Below, piece by piece: positions 26,285 to 33,775 of a DNA stretch of 64,000 nucleotides. Each line of letters begins with the position of its first letter. The stretch's first letter is position 1. The DNA comes from Synechococcus sp. WH 8101 (lineage in GTDB: Bacteria; Cyanobacteriota; Cyanobacteriia; PCC-6307; Cyanobiaceae): contig NZ_CP035914.1 in NCBI RefSeq assembly GCF_004209775.1, positions 1,364,001 through 1,428,000 on the forward strand, read 5' to 3'. The notes under the pieces were generated by a model, which did not search any database, was not told the origin of the DNA, and saw only the letters and a list, made by a program, of their open reading frames with translations. The translations under genes and the position numbers were made by a program.

Positions 26285-28183
26285 ATGGGCGACGGCGGTT
26301 CCGGACCGATCCTGATCTGTGGCGTTGGCTCTCTCGGTCAGATCTGCCTGGAGCGGCTCCGCCATTTCGACGTCCCTCTGATCTGCATCGACCGGGATCG
26401 ACCCGTCTGGCGCTCCGAACAGCTGGAACAGGCGGTGGCCGGCCAGCTGGTGATCGGCGACATGCGCCGGCCCGAGATCCTGCAACGCGCCCAGGTGCGA
26501 CTCGCCCGCAGCGTGTTGCTGCTCAGTTCCGACAGCACGGTGAACCTGGAAGCGGCGCTGCAGGTGAGAATTCTCAATCCCGACACCACGATCGTGGTGC
26601 GCTCGAACAGTCAGCAGGCCTCCCTCAACACCCTGCTGCAGAGCCGGCTGCCGAAATTGACGGTGGTGGATCCGCTGCTGCTCTGCGCCGGAGCGATCGC
26701 CCAGTCGCTGCGGCCAGACCGGGCTCCCGCCACCTTCCGCATCGGCGGGGAACGGCTGCGCCTGGAGCGCCTTTCCCTAGGGGATGGCCATGGCAACACC
26801 CGCCGAATCCGGCCCCTGCAACTGCAGAGCGGTGACCCACCGGCGGAGGGATGCCCTCTGGTGGTGAGCTGGGAAGCCAGCAGCAGCCGATCGCGACAAC
26901 ACCGGCGCACCCCCTGGACAAGCTTGGGCGCCATGCGGCTGGTGGCCCTGCGGGATCGTCTCCGCCAGCAACTGAAAACTCGCCTGGCCCAACCCCGCGC
27001 CTGGGATCTGGCGATCCTGCTGATGGTGGGTCTCTTGATGGTCGGTGTGCAGTATTTCGCCACCGGCAGGGGCCTGCAGGAAGGCCTGTTCATCACGGTG
27101 GCCTTGCTCAAGGGGGAACTGGTCGACCCCGTGAACATGCTGATCGAGGCCAGCGGTCAGCCGCTGAACCAATTGCCCCTGCTGGCTCTGGTCACCTCCT
27201 TGCTCTATGCCCTGCTCGGCACCGTGCTCACCTCGGCGATTGTGGCCCTGATCCTCGATCAGGTGCTGAGTCGGCGTCTGGGCCTGCAACGGCGGCGGGC
27301 GCCGAAACGGGGCAGTCGCACCGTGTTGCTGCTGGAGGGAGGTGCCCTGGCGGCACCGGTGACGGAGCAGCTGGCCCTCGATGGCCTCGATGTGGTGCGG
27401 GTGGAAGCGGGAGACGACGAAGGCGACCAACAGCTGAACCGCAGCCTCGAGAGTTTGCGACGCACCCAGTGCCTGGGGGCCGGATTGCTCTCCAACGACC
27501 TGCTGCGCAACCTGAGGATCGGCCTGGAACTGCAACAGAGCCTCCCCCACACCCGATTGGCGATCGTGACGAAAGACCTCGATGCGGCCGACGCCCTCGG
27601 CGATCTGCTCGGCGGCATCACCCTGATCTCCACCCTCGACCTGGCGGCGGATGCTTTCGTGGCCACCGCCTTCGGCGAGAAAGTGGAGGAGGTGCGCCGG
27701 TTGGATGGCAACAACCTGCTTCTGGTGCGCTATCGAGTCGAAACCGACGACACCCTGCATGGCCTCAGCATTGCCAGATTGCAATGCGGCTTCGGGGTCA
27801 CCGCCGTCGCCCTGCGACGCCAGCTCCACGCCACTTACACCTTGCTGCCCGGCCTCGACTGGACGCTCTCACCCGGCCAGGAGCTGGTGGTGCTGGCCGA
27901 TCTGAAGGGACTGCGCCGGATCGAACGCAACGACATCCGGCCACCGCGCTGGCGGCTGCGCTACCAGGTGCATCATCGATCGGCCCAGAGCTTCGACACC
28001 CAGCAGGTGCTGGCGCGCCACCTGGGCCAGGCGCCTGGTTCCTTTGCCGAAGCGATGGATGGCGCCTGGCACTGCACCCCCGCCCTGGATCTGCCCCTGG
28101 CCGAACAACTGCAGGCGGAACTGCGTCGCATGGCGGTGCGGACGGAACGGCTGGCCATGGACGACGGTGCGATGTGCTGCTGA
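26285..28183 (+). CDS. membrane protein with two RCK/TrkA-N domains, ion channel-like
   Basis: The 632-residue protein begins with a Rossmann TrkA-N domain (LICGVGSLGQICLERL at 10-25, acidic D36 after the second strand, DSTVNLEAALQVRILNPDTTIVV). Two hydrophobic helices follow (about 240-258 and 298-326), then a second Rossmann-like RCK (TVLLLEGGALAAPV from 346) with a TrkA-C-like region. The layout resembles 2TM ion channels of the CASTOR/POLLUX or MthK kind. However, the loop between the helices has no TVGYG selectivity filter, so K+ selectivity cannot be assumed. It starts 24 bp after ggtA and may be co-transcribed with the osmolyte operon. Confidence 0.85.
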   Translation: MGDGGSGPILICGVGSLGQICLERLRHFDVPLICIDRDRPVWRSEQLEQAVAGQLVIGDMRRPEILQRAQVRLARSVLLLSSDSTVNLEAALQVRILNPDTTIVVRSNSQQASLNTLLQSRLPKLTVVDPLLLCAGAIAQSLRPDRAPATFRIGGERLRLERLSLGDGHGNTRRIRPLQLQSGDPPAEGCPLVVSWEASSSRSRQHRRTPWTSLGAMRLVALRDRLRQQLKTRLAQPRAWDLAILLMVGLLMVGVQYFATGRGLQEGLFITVALLKGELVDPVNMLIEASGQPLNQLPLLALVTSLLYALLGTVLTSAIVALILDQVLSRRLGLQRRRAPKRGSRTVLLLEGGALAAPVTEQLALDGLDVVRVEAGDDEGDQQLNRSLESLRRTQCLGAGLLSNDLLRNLRIGLELQQSLPHTRLAIVTKDLDAADALGDLLGGITLISTLDLAADAFVATAFGEKVEEVRRLDGNNLLLVRYRVETDDTLHGLSIARLQCGFGVTAVALRRQLHATYTLLPGLDWTLSPGQELVVLADLKGLRRIERNDIRPPRWRLRYQVHHRSAQSFDTQQVLARHLGQAPGSFAEAMDGAWHCTPALDLPLAEQLQAELRRMAVRTERLAMDDGAMCC

Positions 28184-28239
28184 GTACTGCAACGCCTCAG
28201 CTGGATCGATGAAATGGGGCGACGCTCGGCCGTCTACCG

Positions 28240-28419
28240 ATGACAACGCTGTTGTGGAAACATCGCAACGACGTGATCGCTTGCCTGGTGCTCCAGGGGT
28301 TGCTGCTGCTCATCGGCGCCGCGCTGCACACCCTGATGCTCTCCCAGCCCCTCCCCTCTGACTCCGGACGCCACGGTCTGGTGCTGCCAAGATCGGGCCA
28401 AGCCATGCCAACGCCATGA
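28240..28419 (+). CDS. 59-residue single-span membrane protein (hypothetical)
   Basis: An ATG frame at 28240 encodes 59 residues: a short basic N-terminus MTTLLWKHRND, one hydrophobic helix (about 12-33, CLVLQGLLLLIGAALHTLML) and a short polar tail. Its stop overlaps the corA start as ATGA, as in translationally coupled genes. It fills a 230-bp gap in which no other frame looks coding. I do not recognise a family; it could be a small partner of CorA or of the RCK protein upstream. Confidence 0.5.
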   Translation: MTTLLWKHRNDVIACLVLQGLLLLIGAALHTLMLSQPLPSDSGRHGLVLPRSGQAMPTP

Positions 28420-29552
28420 CGACGGCGTCCAACGCCTCGCTCAGTTATCAGGACAGCATTCCGGAACCGATCCGACTCCCGGACAGGCCAGGGGAGATGC
28501 CCTCCCACCTGTTCGTGCACGGCGGCCTGGCACCGGTGAGTTGCCGAACCCTGGACCTCAGTGACACCGCCGCCGGATGGCAGCTGATCCGTAACGGTGC
28601 TGCGCTTCGGGCCTTACGCCAGGAGGGGCAACCTCTCTGGGTGCAGATTCGAGGCCTGGGCGATCGCCCCCTCCTGGAAGACCTGCTCAGCGGCCTCGAC
28701 CTGGATCCCCAGCTCTGGCCCCTGCTCCTCGATGCCCCCCAACAGGCCCGGGTCGACTCCTTCCCTCAAGCCGTGTTGGTGGTGCTGCATCAGTTTTCAC
28801 TGGCATCCAATCCGGTGCATCTGATCAGTGAGCAAATCGCCCTGTTATTGGTGAATGATCTCCTGATCAGCATTCATGAAAATCCCCGCAGCGACTTCAG
28901 TGATCTTGAGGCCTGGATTCAGAGCTTAGAAGCACCAGAATCCGATCTTGATCTCGACAACCTGCTGCACTATCTGATCGACGAAGTGCTCGACACCCAG
29001 TTGCCCATGCTGGAAATCATGCGCAGCTACTTCGATGATCTGGAGGAGACGGCCCTCTTGAGGCCGAAGCCATCGCTGCTCAATCGCGCCTTTCAGCTGC
29101 GGATGAATCTGCGTCGCACCCGTCGGCAGCTCTGGCCGCTGCGCAATCAACTGATTCGCCTGCTCAGACAGAGCCAACGCCTGCTCGGCCCCGGCGCACG
29201 CCAGGGCCTGCATGAGATGGCCGAACACGTGAACACGCTGCTCGACATCGGTGAACAGATCCAACGCCAGGCCGACGCCGTGACGGATGCCTACATGGCA
29301 AGCACTGGCAACCGGATGAATCAGATCATGAAAACGCTCACAATCGTGAGCACAATCTTTGCCCCGCTCACATTCATCGCCGGGATCTATGGCATGAACT
29401 TCGAGAACATGCCCGAACTCAAATGGAAATACGGCTATGCCTATTCCCTTCTCTTGATGACCATCATCGCCGCTCTCCAGGCCTATTTCCTCTGGCGCCG
29501 GGGTTGGTTTCAAGACTGGACCGGCGGCCGACAAGGAAAACGGCTGCCATAA
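28416..29552 (+). CDS. corA: CorA-type Mg2+/Co2+ transporter
   Basis: This 378-residue member of the CorA family has a large N-terminal cytosolic domain and two C-terminal membrane helices. The first helix ends in the essential YGMNFENMPE (GMN) motif, and the helix TLTIVSTIFAPLTFIAGIYGMNF is typical. It forms pentameric divalent-cation channels in the inner membrane. The start at ATG 28416 overlaps the 59-residue ORF. The N-terminus (about 30 residues) before FVHGGLAPV is not conserved in outline. Confidence 0.94.
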   Translation: MTTASNASLSYQDSIPEPIRLPDRPGEMPSHLFVHGGLAPVSCRTLDLSDTAAGWQLIRNGAALRALRQEGQPLWVQIRGLGDRPLLEDLLSGLDLDPQLWPLLLDAPQQARVDSFPQAVLVVLHQFSLASNPVHLISEQIALLLVNDLLISIHENPRSDFSDLEAWIQSLEAPESDLDLDNLLHYLIDEVLDTQLPMLEIMRSYFDDLEETALLRPKPSLLNRAFQLRMNLRRTRRQLWPLRNQLIRLLRQSQRLLGPGARQGLHEMAEHVNTLLDIGEQIQRQADAVTDAYMASTGNRMNQIMKTLTIVSTIFAPLTFIAGIYGMNFENMPELKWKYGYAYSLLLMTIIAALQAYFLWRRGWFQDWTGGRQGKRLP

Positions 29553-29613
29553 CGCTGCATTAACCCTGGTTCGGAACGCACGGTTCAAGATGGAAGTGTT
29601 GTTCTGACTCCTG

Positions 29614-30657
29614 ATGGCCTTCCGCAAGCCTCTGGGTGCCTTCGCCGTGACCGCTACGGCCCTGACGTCGCTGCTGGCTGTCTCAGCCCAACAGCCTTTG
29701 CGGGCTCAAGCGACCATCCGGATCAGTGGCTCAAGCACCGTGTATCCGATCACGGCCCGGGCGATTCAACGCTTTCAGAAGACAAGCGAAGGCAAGACCG
29801 TCAAGTTTGATCTGAAGGAAACGGGATCCAGCGCCGGCTTCCGCGACTTCTGCAGCGGCAAGGTACCGATGGCCAATGCCTCCAGGCCAATTTCCAGCAA
29901 GGAGATCAAGGCCTGCAAGGCCAAAGGGATTCAGTTCATTGAGCTGCCGATCGCCTTTGATGCGATCACCGTGGTGGTGAACCCCAAGAACACCTGGGCC
30001 ACCACGGTGACCCCGAAGGAACTGTCGCGCCTCTGGCGCAAGCAGGCCCAGGGAACCGTGACCCGCTGGGACCAGGTGAACCACGATTTCCCCAATCAGC
30101 CGATCAGGCTCTGCGGCCCTGGCAAGGATTCCGGCACTTACGACATCTTCAACAAAGCGATTAACAAGTCGACCACCAACACGCGCACGGATTACACGGC
30201 CAGCGAAGACGACAACGTGCTGGTGAAGTGCGTGGCCACCGATCCCAATGCCCTCGGCTATTTCGGCTTCGGTTATTACAAGAAAAACAGCCAGCGGCTG
30301 AAGGCCCTCAAGGTGGTGAATCCGAAAGGCAATCCGATTGCGCCGTCGGTGGCCAGCGTGCAGAAAGAGCTGTATCAACCATTGTCACGCCCTCTGTTTC
30401 TCTACGTCAACGACAAAACGCTGAATCAGAACAAAGCCTTCCGCAGCTTTGTCACCAGCTACCTGCGCCATGCCCAGTCATTGGTGGAGAAAGCCGACTA
30501 CATCCCCCTACCACCCCGCACCTATCGGCTGGTAGAGAGCAAGCTCTATCGCCACATCCTTGGCACCTCCTTCGGCGGCAACATCCCGGTGGGCCTGACC
30601 ATCGGTCAAGTTCTCGAGCGCAGCTTCGATCAGCACAAGAAACCGAGCTATCGCTGA
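29614..30657 (+). CDS. sphX: phosphate-binding protein, PstS/SphX type
   Basis: This 347-residue exported binding protein has a signal peptide (about 1-32, cleaved near LRAQA). ISGSSTVYPITARAIQRF (phosphate-binding loop) and ETGSSAGFRDFC are followed by LCGPGKDSGTYDIFNKAI, the PstS hallmark. Its cysteine-containing sequence is closer in memory to SphX than to classical PstS, hence the symbol with caution. It is separate from pstCAB (12-15 kb). The 61-bp upstream gap contains ATTAACCC, reminiscent of one Pho-box half-site, but no clear tandem repeats. Confidence 0.92.
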   Translation: MAFRKPLGAFAVTATALTSLLAVSAQQPLRAQATIRISGSSTVYPITARAIQRFQKTSEGKTVKFDLKETGSSAGFRDFCSGKVPMANASRPISSKEIKACKAKGIQFIELPIAFDAITVVVNPKNTWATTVTPKELSRLWRKQAQGTVTRWDQVNHDFPNQPIRLCGPGKDSGTYDIFNKAINKSTTNTRTDYTASEDDNVLVKCVATDPNALGYFGFGYYKKNSQRLKALKVVNPKGNPIAPSVASVQKELYQPLSRPLFLYVNDKTLNQNKAFRSFVTSYLRHAQSLVEKADYIPLPPRTYRLVESKLYRHILGTSFGGNIPVGLTIGQVLERSFDQHKKPSYR

Positions 30658-30679
30658 AGGCAGACGGGGGTCTGCAGCC

Positions 30680-31570
30680 ATGGATGCAACGCCGGATCGC
30701 ATCGACGCCTACGCCTGTGAACGCATTGCCTCTCAGCTGAAGCGCATTGTTGGGCTCCAGGCCGAAGTACTCGAAGACCGCGATCCAGAACCGTTGCATC
30801 AGTTGCGGGTGAGTCTGCGGCGCTTGCGTTGCGTCCTGCTGCAGTTCGAACCATTCCTGGTGTTGCCGAGTGGTGCCACACCCCGCCGGGTGGGGCGGAT
30901 GTGCGCCAAGCTCGGCCTGGTCCGTGACCTGGATGTGTTGCAGGAGCTGGTGGGCTCCAGCTTCGCCGAGATGCTGGGGCCGCAGGCGTCCGAGGAACTG
31001 GCGCCCCTGCGCAAGGCCCTCAGCCGGGAACGGCGCCGGGCCTCGGAGGAGATGAAGCAATCGCTCCGCAGCTCGGCCTACCTCAAAGTGATTGCCCGTC
31101 TGCAGCACTGGCTGCGGGAGCCGAACACCACTCCGGCAGCATCGATGCCCATGCAGGCCTGGATCGATGAATTGATCATGCCCTGGTTACCGCCGCTGTG
31201 GTTGCATCCGAGCTGGACGCTCGATCCCCTTGAGCATCCCCAGGAACTGCACAGCCTGCGCGGCCGCATCCGGCGCTGCCGCTACATGATCGAAAACCTC
31301 GAACCGATCTGTTCGGCGCCGCTCTCGGCCCATCTGCAACGGTTCAAGACCCTGCAAGACATTCTCGGGCAACTGCACGATCTGAATGTGTTCGACAGCC
31401 TGGTGGAGGACGCACGCATCAACCTGAGTGCACGCCAGACCAAAGCGGTGCTCCAGCTCAGCCACCAGCGCCAGGAGAGGCTGGCGGCCCAGTGGCGCCT
31501 GCAGAGCCAGCGCATGCTCAGGAGTTCGCAGCGCAAGGTCCTGATCCGTCGATTGACCACACCGCGTTGA
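30680..31570 (+). CDS. CHAD-domain protein
   Basis: The 296-residue all-helical protein has the conserved histidine alpha-helical domain pattern: PLHQLRVSLRRLRCVL near residue 35, LGLVRDLDVLQELV, then LRGRIRRCRYMIENL and LGQLHDLNVFDSLV in the second half. CHAD domains bind inorganic polyphosphate and often sit next to phosphate or polyP genes; this one lies 22 bp after sphX, which fits. There is no CYTH domain. The 3' end overlaps the convergent csaB by 53 bp. Confidence 0.9.
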   Translation: MDATPDRIDAYACERIASQLKRIVGLQAEVLEDRDPEPLHQLRVSLRRLRCVLLQFEPFLVLPSGATPRRVGRMCAKLGLVRDLDVLQELVGSSFAEMLGPQASEELAPLRKALSRERRRASEEMKQSLRSSAYLKVIARLQHWLREPNTTPAASMPMQAWIDELIMPWLPPLWLHPSWTLDPLEHPQELHSLRGRIRRCRYMIENLEPICSAPLSAHLQRFKTLQDILGQLHDLNVFDSLVEDARINLSARQTKAVLQLSHQRQERLAAQWRLQSQRMLRSSQRKVLIRRLTTPR

Positions 31571-32618
31571 GCGTCGCCTGGTGCACGGCTGCGTCCCGCC
31601 GGATCCGGGCGAGACGCTCAGGATCCGGGAGATGGCCGATCTGCTGCTGCCAACAGGCCGCAATCACCTCGGTGGCAGGCAAATCAGACAGCTCATGACA
31701 GGGAACTGCTGCCATCGCTGCTGCTGCAGCCACTTTCGGGTCATAGCTGAGGGCCGCGCAGGGCGCAGCCGCAAGTTGAGCGAGCACCAGGGCATGCAAC
31801 CGCATCGGAATGACCAACCGTGAGCGGGCGAACCGATTCAGCACATCGGGAACGGAGCGGGCAACGGCGGTTGTACTGATCGCCTGCAGCCTGGCTGGCA
31901 ACAGCCCCTGGTCGCTCAACCAGCCCAGAAGTGACCCATCCTGCTCCGCGTGGAACGCCAGCCAGAGCAGGGAGGCGTCGGGTTGGCTGGCCATCAGCTG
32001 ATCCAGCGCCTGGCCGAGACGGCGCCATCCCTGATGATCCAGCAACGGGGTGGGCCGCCAACAGAGCACGATCGGACCATCGCCATGGCGAGGAGTGCCG
32101 GGGTGACACCACACGGGGTCGGGCCCCATGGCCATCGGCACCGGAATCCGCCAACGCTGCGCCAGGGCCAGGGAGGCGGGATCGCGCCAGCTGATGCGGC
32201 TCGCGCAAGCGAGGCAACGACGCACCAACCAACGGCTGCGACGGCGGCGCAGGGGGCCCAGCCCCTGGCCCCAGAGCACCACCGTGAGCCCGCGGGCGCG
32301 GGCGATCAGCAACAGGGCCAGGTAATAGAGCAGGCTTTTGAAGCTGGTGCTGTCCTGCAGCAGGCTGCCGCCACCGAAGACGAGCACATCGGTCTGCTCC
32401 AAGACCCGAAGGGTCGCCAGCAAGGAGCGACGTGGCACCAGGCGGGCAGACGGGGCCCGTTGCAGCACAGGTGTTGGATCGTGGGCCGTGATGCTGAGCT
32501 GACAGTCGTCAGGCAACTGACCCAACAGCACATCGAGCAAGGCATCGTCGCCAAGGTTGTGTTCGCCGTAGTAGCCGCAGAGCAACACCCGCCTGCGCCC
32601 TGAAGCCCTCTGGCCCAT
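31518..32618 (-). CDS. csaB: polysaccharide pyruvyl transferase CsaB
   Basis: This 366-residue enzyme is of the CsaB/WcaK family, which adds pyruvate ketals to cell-surface polysaccharides. Visible marks are LLCGYYGEHNLGDDALLDVL at the N-terminus, FGGGSLLQDSTSFKSLLYYL, LWGQGLGPL and the C-terminal RLVIPMRLHALVLAQLA with SYDPKV. ATG 32618 is chosen over the GTG at 32636 because the domain begins four residues later. No S-layer or glycan genes are adjacent. It overlaps the CHAD gene tail to tail. Confidence 0.93.
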   Translation of the reverse strand: MGQRASGRRRVLLCGYYGEHNLGDDALLDVLLGQLPDDCQLSITAHDPTPVLQRAPSARLVPRRSLLATLRVLEQTDVLVFGGGSLLQDSTSFKSLLYYLALLLIARARGLTVVLWGQGLGPLRRRRSRWLVRRCLACASRISWRDPASLALAQRWRIPVPMAMGPDPVWCHPGTPRHGDGPIVLCWRPTPLLDHQGWRRLGQALDQLMASQPDASLLWLAFHAEQDGSLLGWLSDQGLLPARLQAISTTAVARSVPDVLNRFARSRLVIPMRLHALVLAQLAAAPCAALSYDPKVAAAAAMAAVPCHELSDLPATEVIAACWQQQIGHLPDPERLARIRRDAAVHQATLNAVWSIDGSGPCAANS

Positions 32619-32689
32619 GAGGCTCTCCGATCGCACGCCATTATTGGCCAGCTGCTGCGGCCTAAGCTTTTCAAGGCTCCTCAGTGCCC

Positions 32690-32974
32690 ATGCATGCCCT
32701 CTCGCTCGGCACCTGGTGGATTCATGTCGCCTCGGTGTTGGAGTGGATCGTGGCGATTGTGCTGCTGCAGCGACTGGCCACGCAACAACGGGAACCGTCC
32801 CTCAATTGGCTGGCGCTGGCGATGACTCCCGCCCTGATCAGTGCCATGGCCGCTTGCACCTGGCACTGGTTCGACAACGCTGAAGCGCTGCGGTTCCTGG
32901 TGGTGCTCCAGGCCGCATGCACCTTTCTTGGGAACGGCACCCTGGCGCTGGCCGCCTGGAACCTCCGCCGATGA
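32690..32974 (+). CDS. DUF2499 (Ycf49-like) membrane protein
   Basis: This small protein of 94 residues has three hydrophobic helices (WWIHVASVLEWIVAIVLL; LAMTPALISAMAACTW; LVVLQAACTFLGNGTLAL) and the WHW motif of Ycf49-like DUF2499 proteins of cyanobacteria and algae. Function is unknown, presumably thylakoid. Start ATG 32690. It overlaps the next gene by ATGA, so the two DUF genes are coupled, and psaK lies just beyond. Confidence 0.88.
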   Translation: MHALSLGTWWIHVASVLEWIVAIVLLQRLATQQREPSLNWLALAMTPALISAMAACTWHWFDNAEALRFLVVLQAACTFLGNGTLALAAWNLRR

Positions 32975-33342
32975 ACCCGGATCAGATCAGCCTGGCCATC
33001 GCCGCGATCGATCCGGCACCCCTGTTTGCCCTCTCCCTGTTCCCTTACCTGCTGTTTCTCTGGTGGGCGCAGCGGCGTCAACTGATCCCCAGGCTCAGCC
33101 TGCTCGGCTTCCAGCTCACCCTGCTGTTCGTGGCGGTCACGATTGCTGCGGCCTTGTTCGCCGACCTGCGCTTCGGGGCCGAACTGGTGGAAGTCGACGG
33201 CCTGCATGGGGGTGCCGAAGCCTTTCTCACCCTCAGCAATGCGGTGATCGTGGCGGGGCTGATCGGACGTTTGCGTCACCTGCACCAGGCGAAACAGACC
33301 GATGAGACGGTGGATTCAGCACCGAAGGAGGCCGGTGAATAA
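32971..33342 (+). CDS. DUF3593-type membrane protein
   Basis: This 123-residue protein has three membrane segments (about 12-32 PLFALSLFPYLLFLWWA, 44-64 SLLGFQLTLLFVAVTIAAAL, 85-100) and a conserved DGLHGGAEAFLTLSNAVIV stretch recalled from DUF3593 proteins of cyanobacteria and plants. Function is unknown. Translation is coupled to the DUF2499 gene (ATGA). Proximity to psaK suggests a photosynthetic membrane role but does not prove it. Confidence 0.85.
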   Translation: MNPDQISLAIAAIDPAPLFALSLFPYLLFLWWAQRRQLIPRLSLLGFQLTLLFVAVTIAAALFADLRFGAELVEVDGLHGGAEAFLTLSNAVIVAGLIGRLRHLHQAKQTDETVDSAPKEAGE

Positions 33343-33397
33343 CTCTTACGAGGAGCAGACCGGAGGCTGCTGAAACCTGAAGATGAGGCGTCGCATC

Positions 33398-33664
33398 ATG
33401 TTTGGCATGCTCCCCTCGCTTCTGGCTATTGCCCCTGCCACGGTTTCCTGGACCCCGAAAGTGGCCCTGGTGATGGTGATCTGCAACGTTCTTGCCATCG
33501 GGATCGGCAAGGCCACGATCAAATACCCGAATGAGGGAGCCAAGCTGCCCAGCCCCGCATTCTTCGGTGGCATGGGTCATGCAGCCCTGCTGGCCACCAC
33601 CAGCCTTGGCCACATCCTCGGCATCGGTGCCATCCAGGGTCTCGCCGCCCGCGGCGTGCTCTGA
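33398..33664 (+). CDS. psaK: photosystem I subunit PsaK
   Basis: PsaK is a peripheral two-helix PSI subunit of about 88 residues. KVALVMVICNVLAIGIGKATI and KYPNEGAKLPSP are followed by FFGGMGHAALLATTSLGHIL and GIGAIQGLAARGVL, a near-perfect PsaK pattern. I prefer ATG 33398 (GAGG 9 bp upstream; first residues MFGMLPSLLAIAPATVSW) over ATG 33383. A strong terminator follows. Confidence 0.97.
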   Translation: MFGMLPSLLAIAPATVSWTPKVALVMVICNVLAIGIGKATIKYPNEGAKLPSPAFFGGMGHAALLATTSLGHILGIGAIQGLAARGVL

Positions 33665-33693
33665 AATCATTTCGCTGGCGTTGAGAGTCAGCC

Positions 33694-33716
33694 TGCGGCC
33701 CCAAGGGGCCGCTTTT
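33694..33716 (+). terminator. rho-independent terminator of psaK
   Basis: A perfect 8-bp GC stem GCGGCCCC / GGGGCCGC with an AA loop is followed by TTTTT, 30 bp after the psaK stop. Confidence 0.9.
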
Positions 33717-33747
33717 TGTTGGTTTTGTTGGAAACGTCCTGTCTCCG

Positions 33748-33771
33748 GACCAGAGCTCTGACCAGAGCTCT
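33748..33771. repeat. tandem 12-bp repeat GACCAGAGCTCT x2
   Basis: Two exact head-to-tail copies lie between psaK's terminator and the dxs stop. Each unit holds the palindrome AGAGCTCT, so each can fold or serve as a binding site; function is unknown. Confidence 0.85.
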
Positions 33772-33775
33772 GAAC

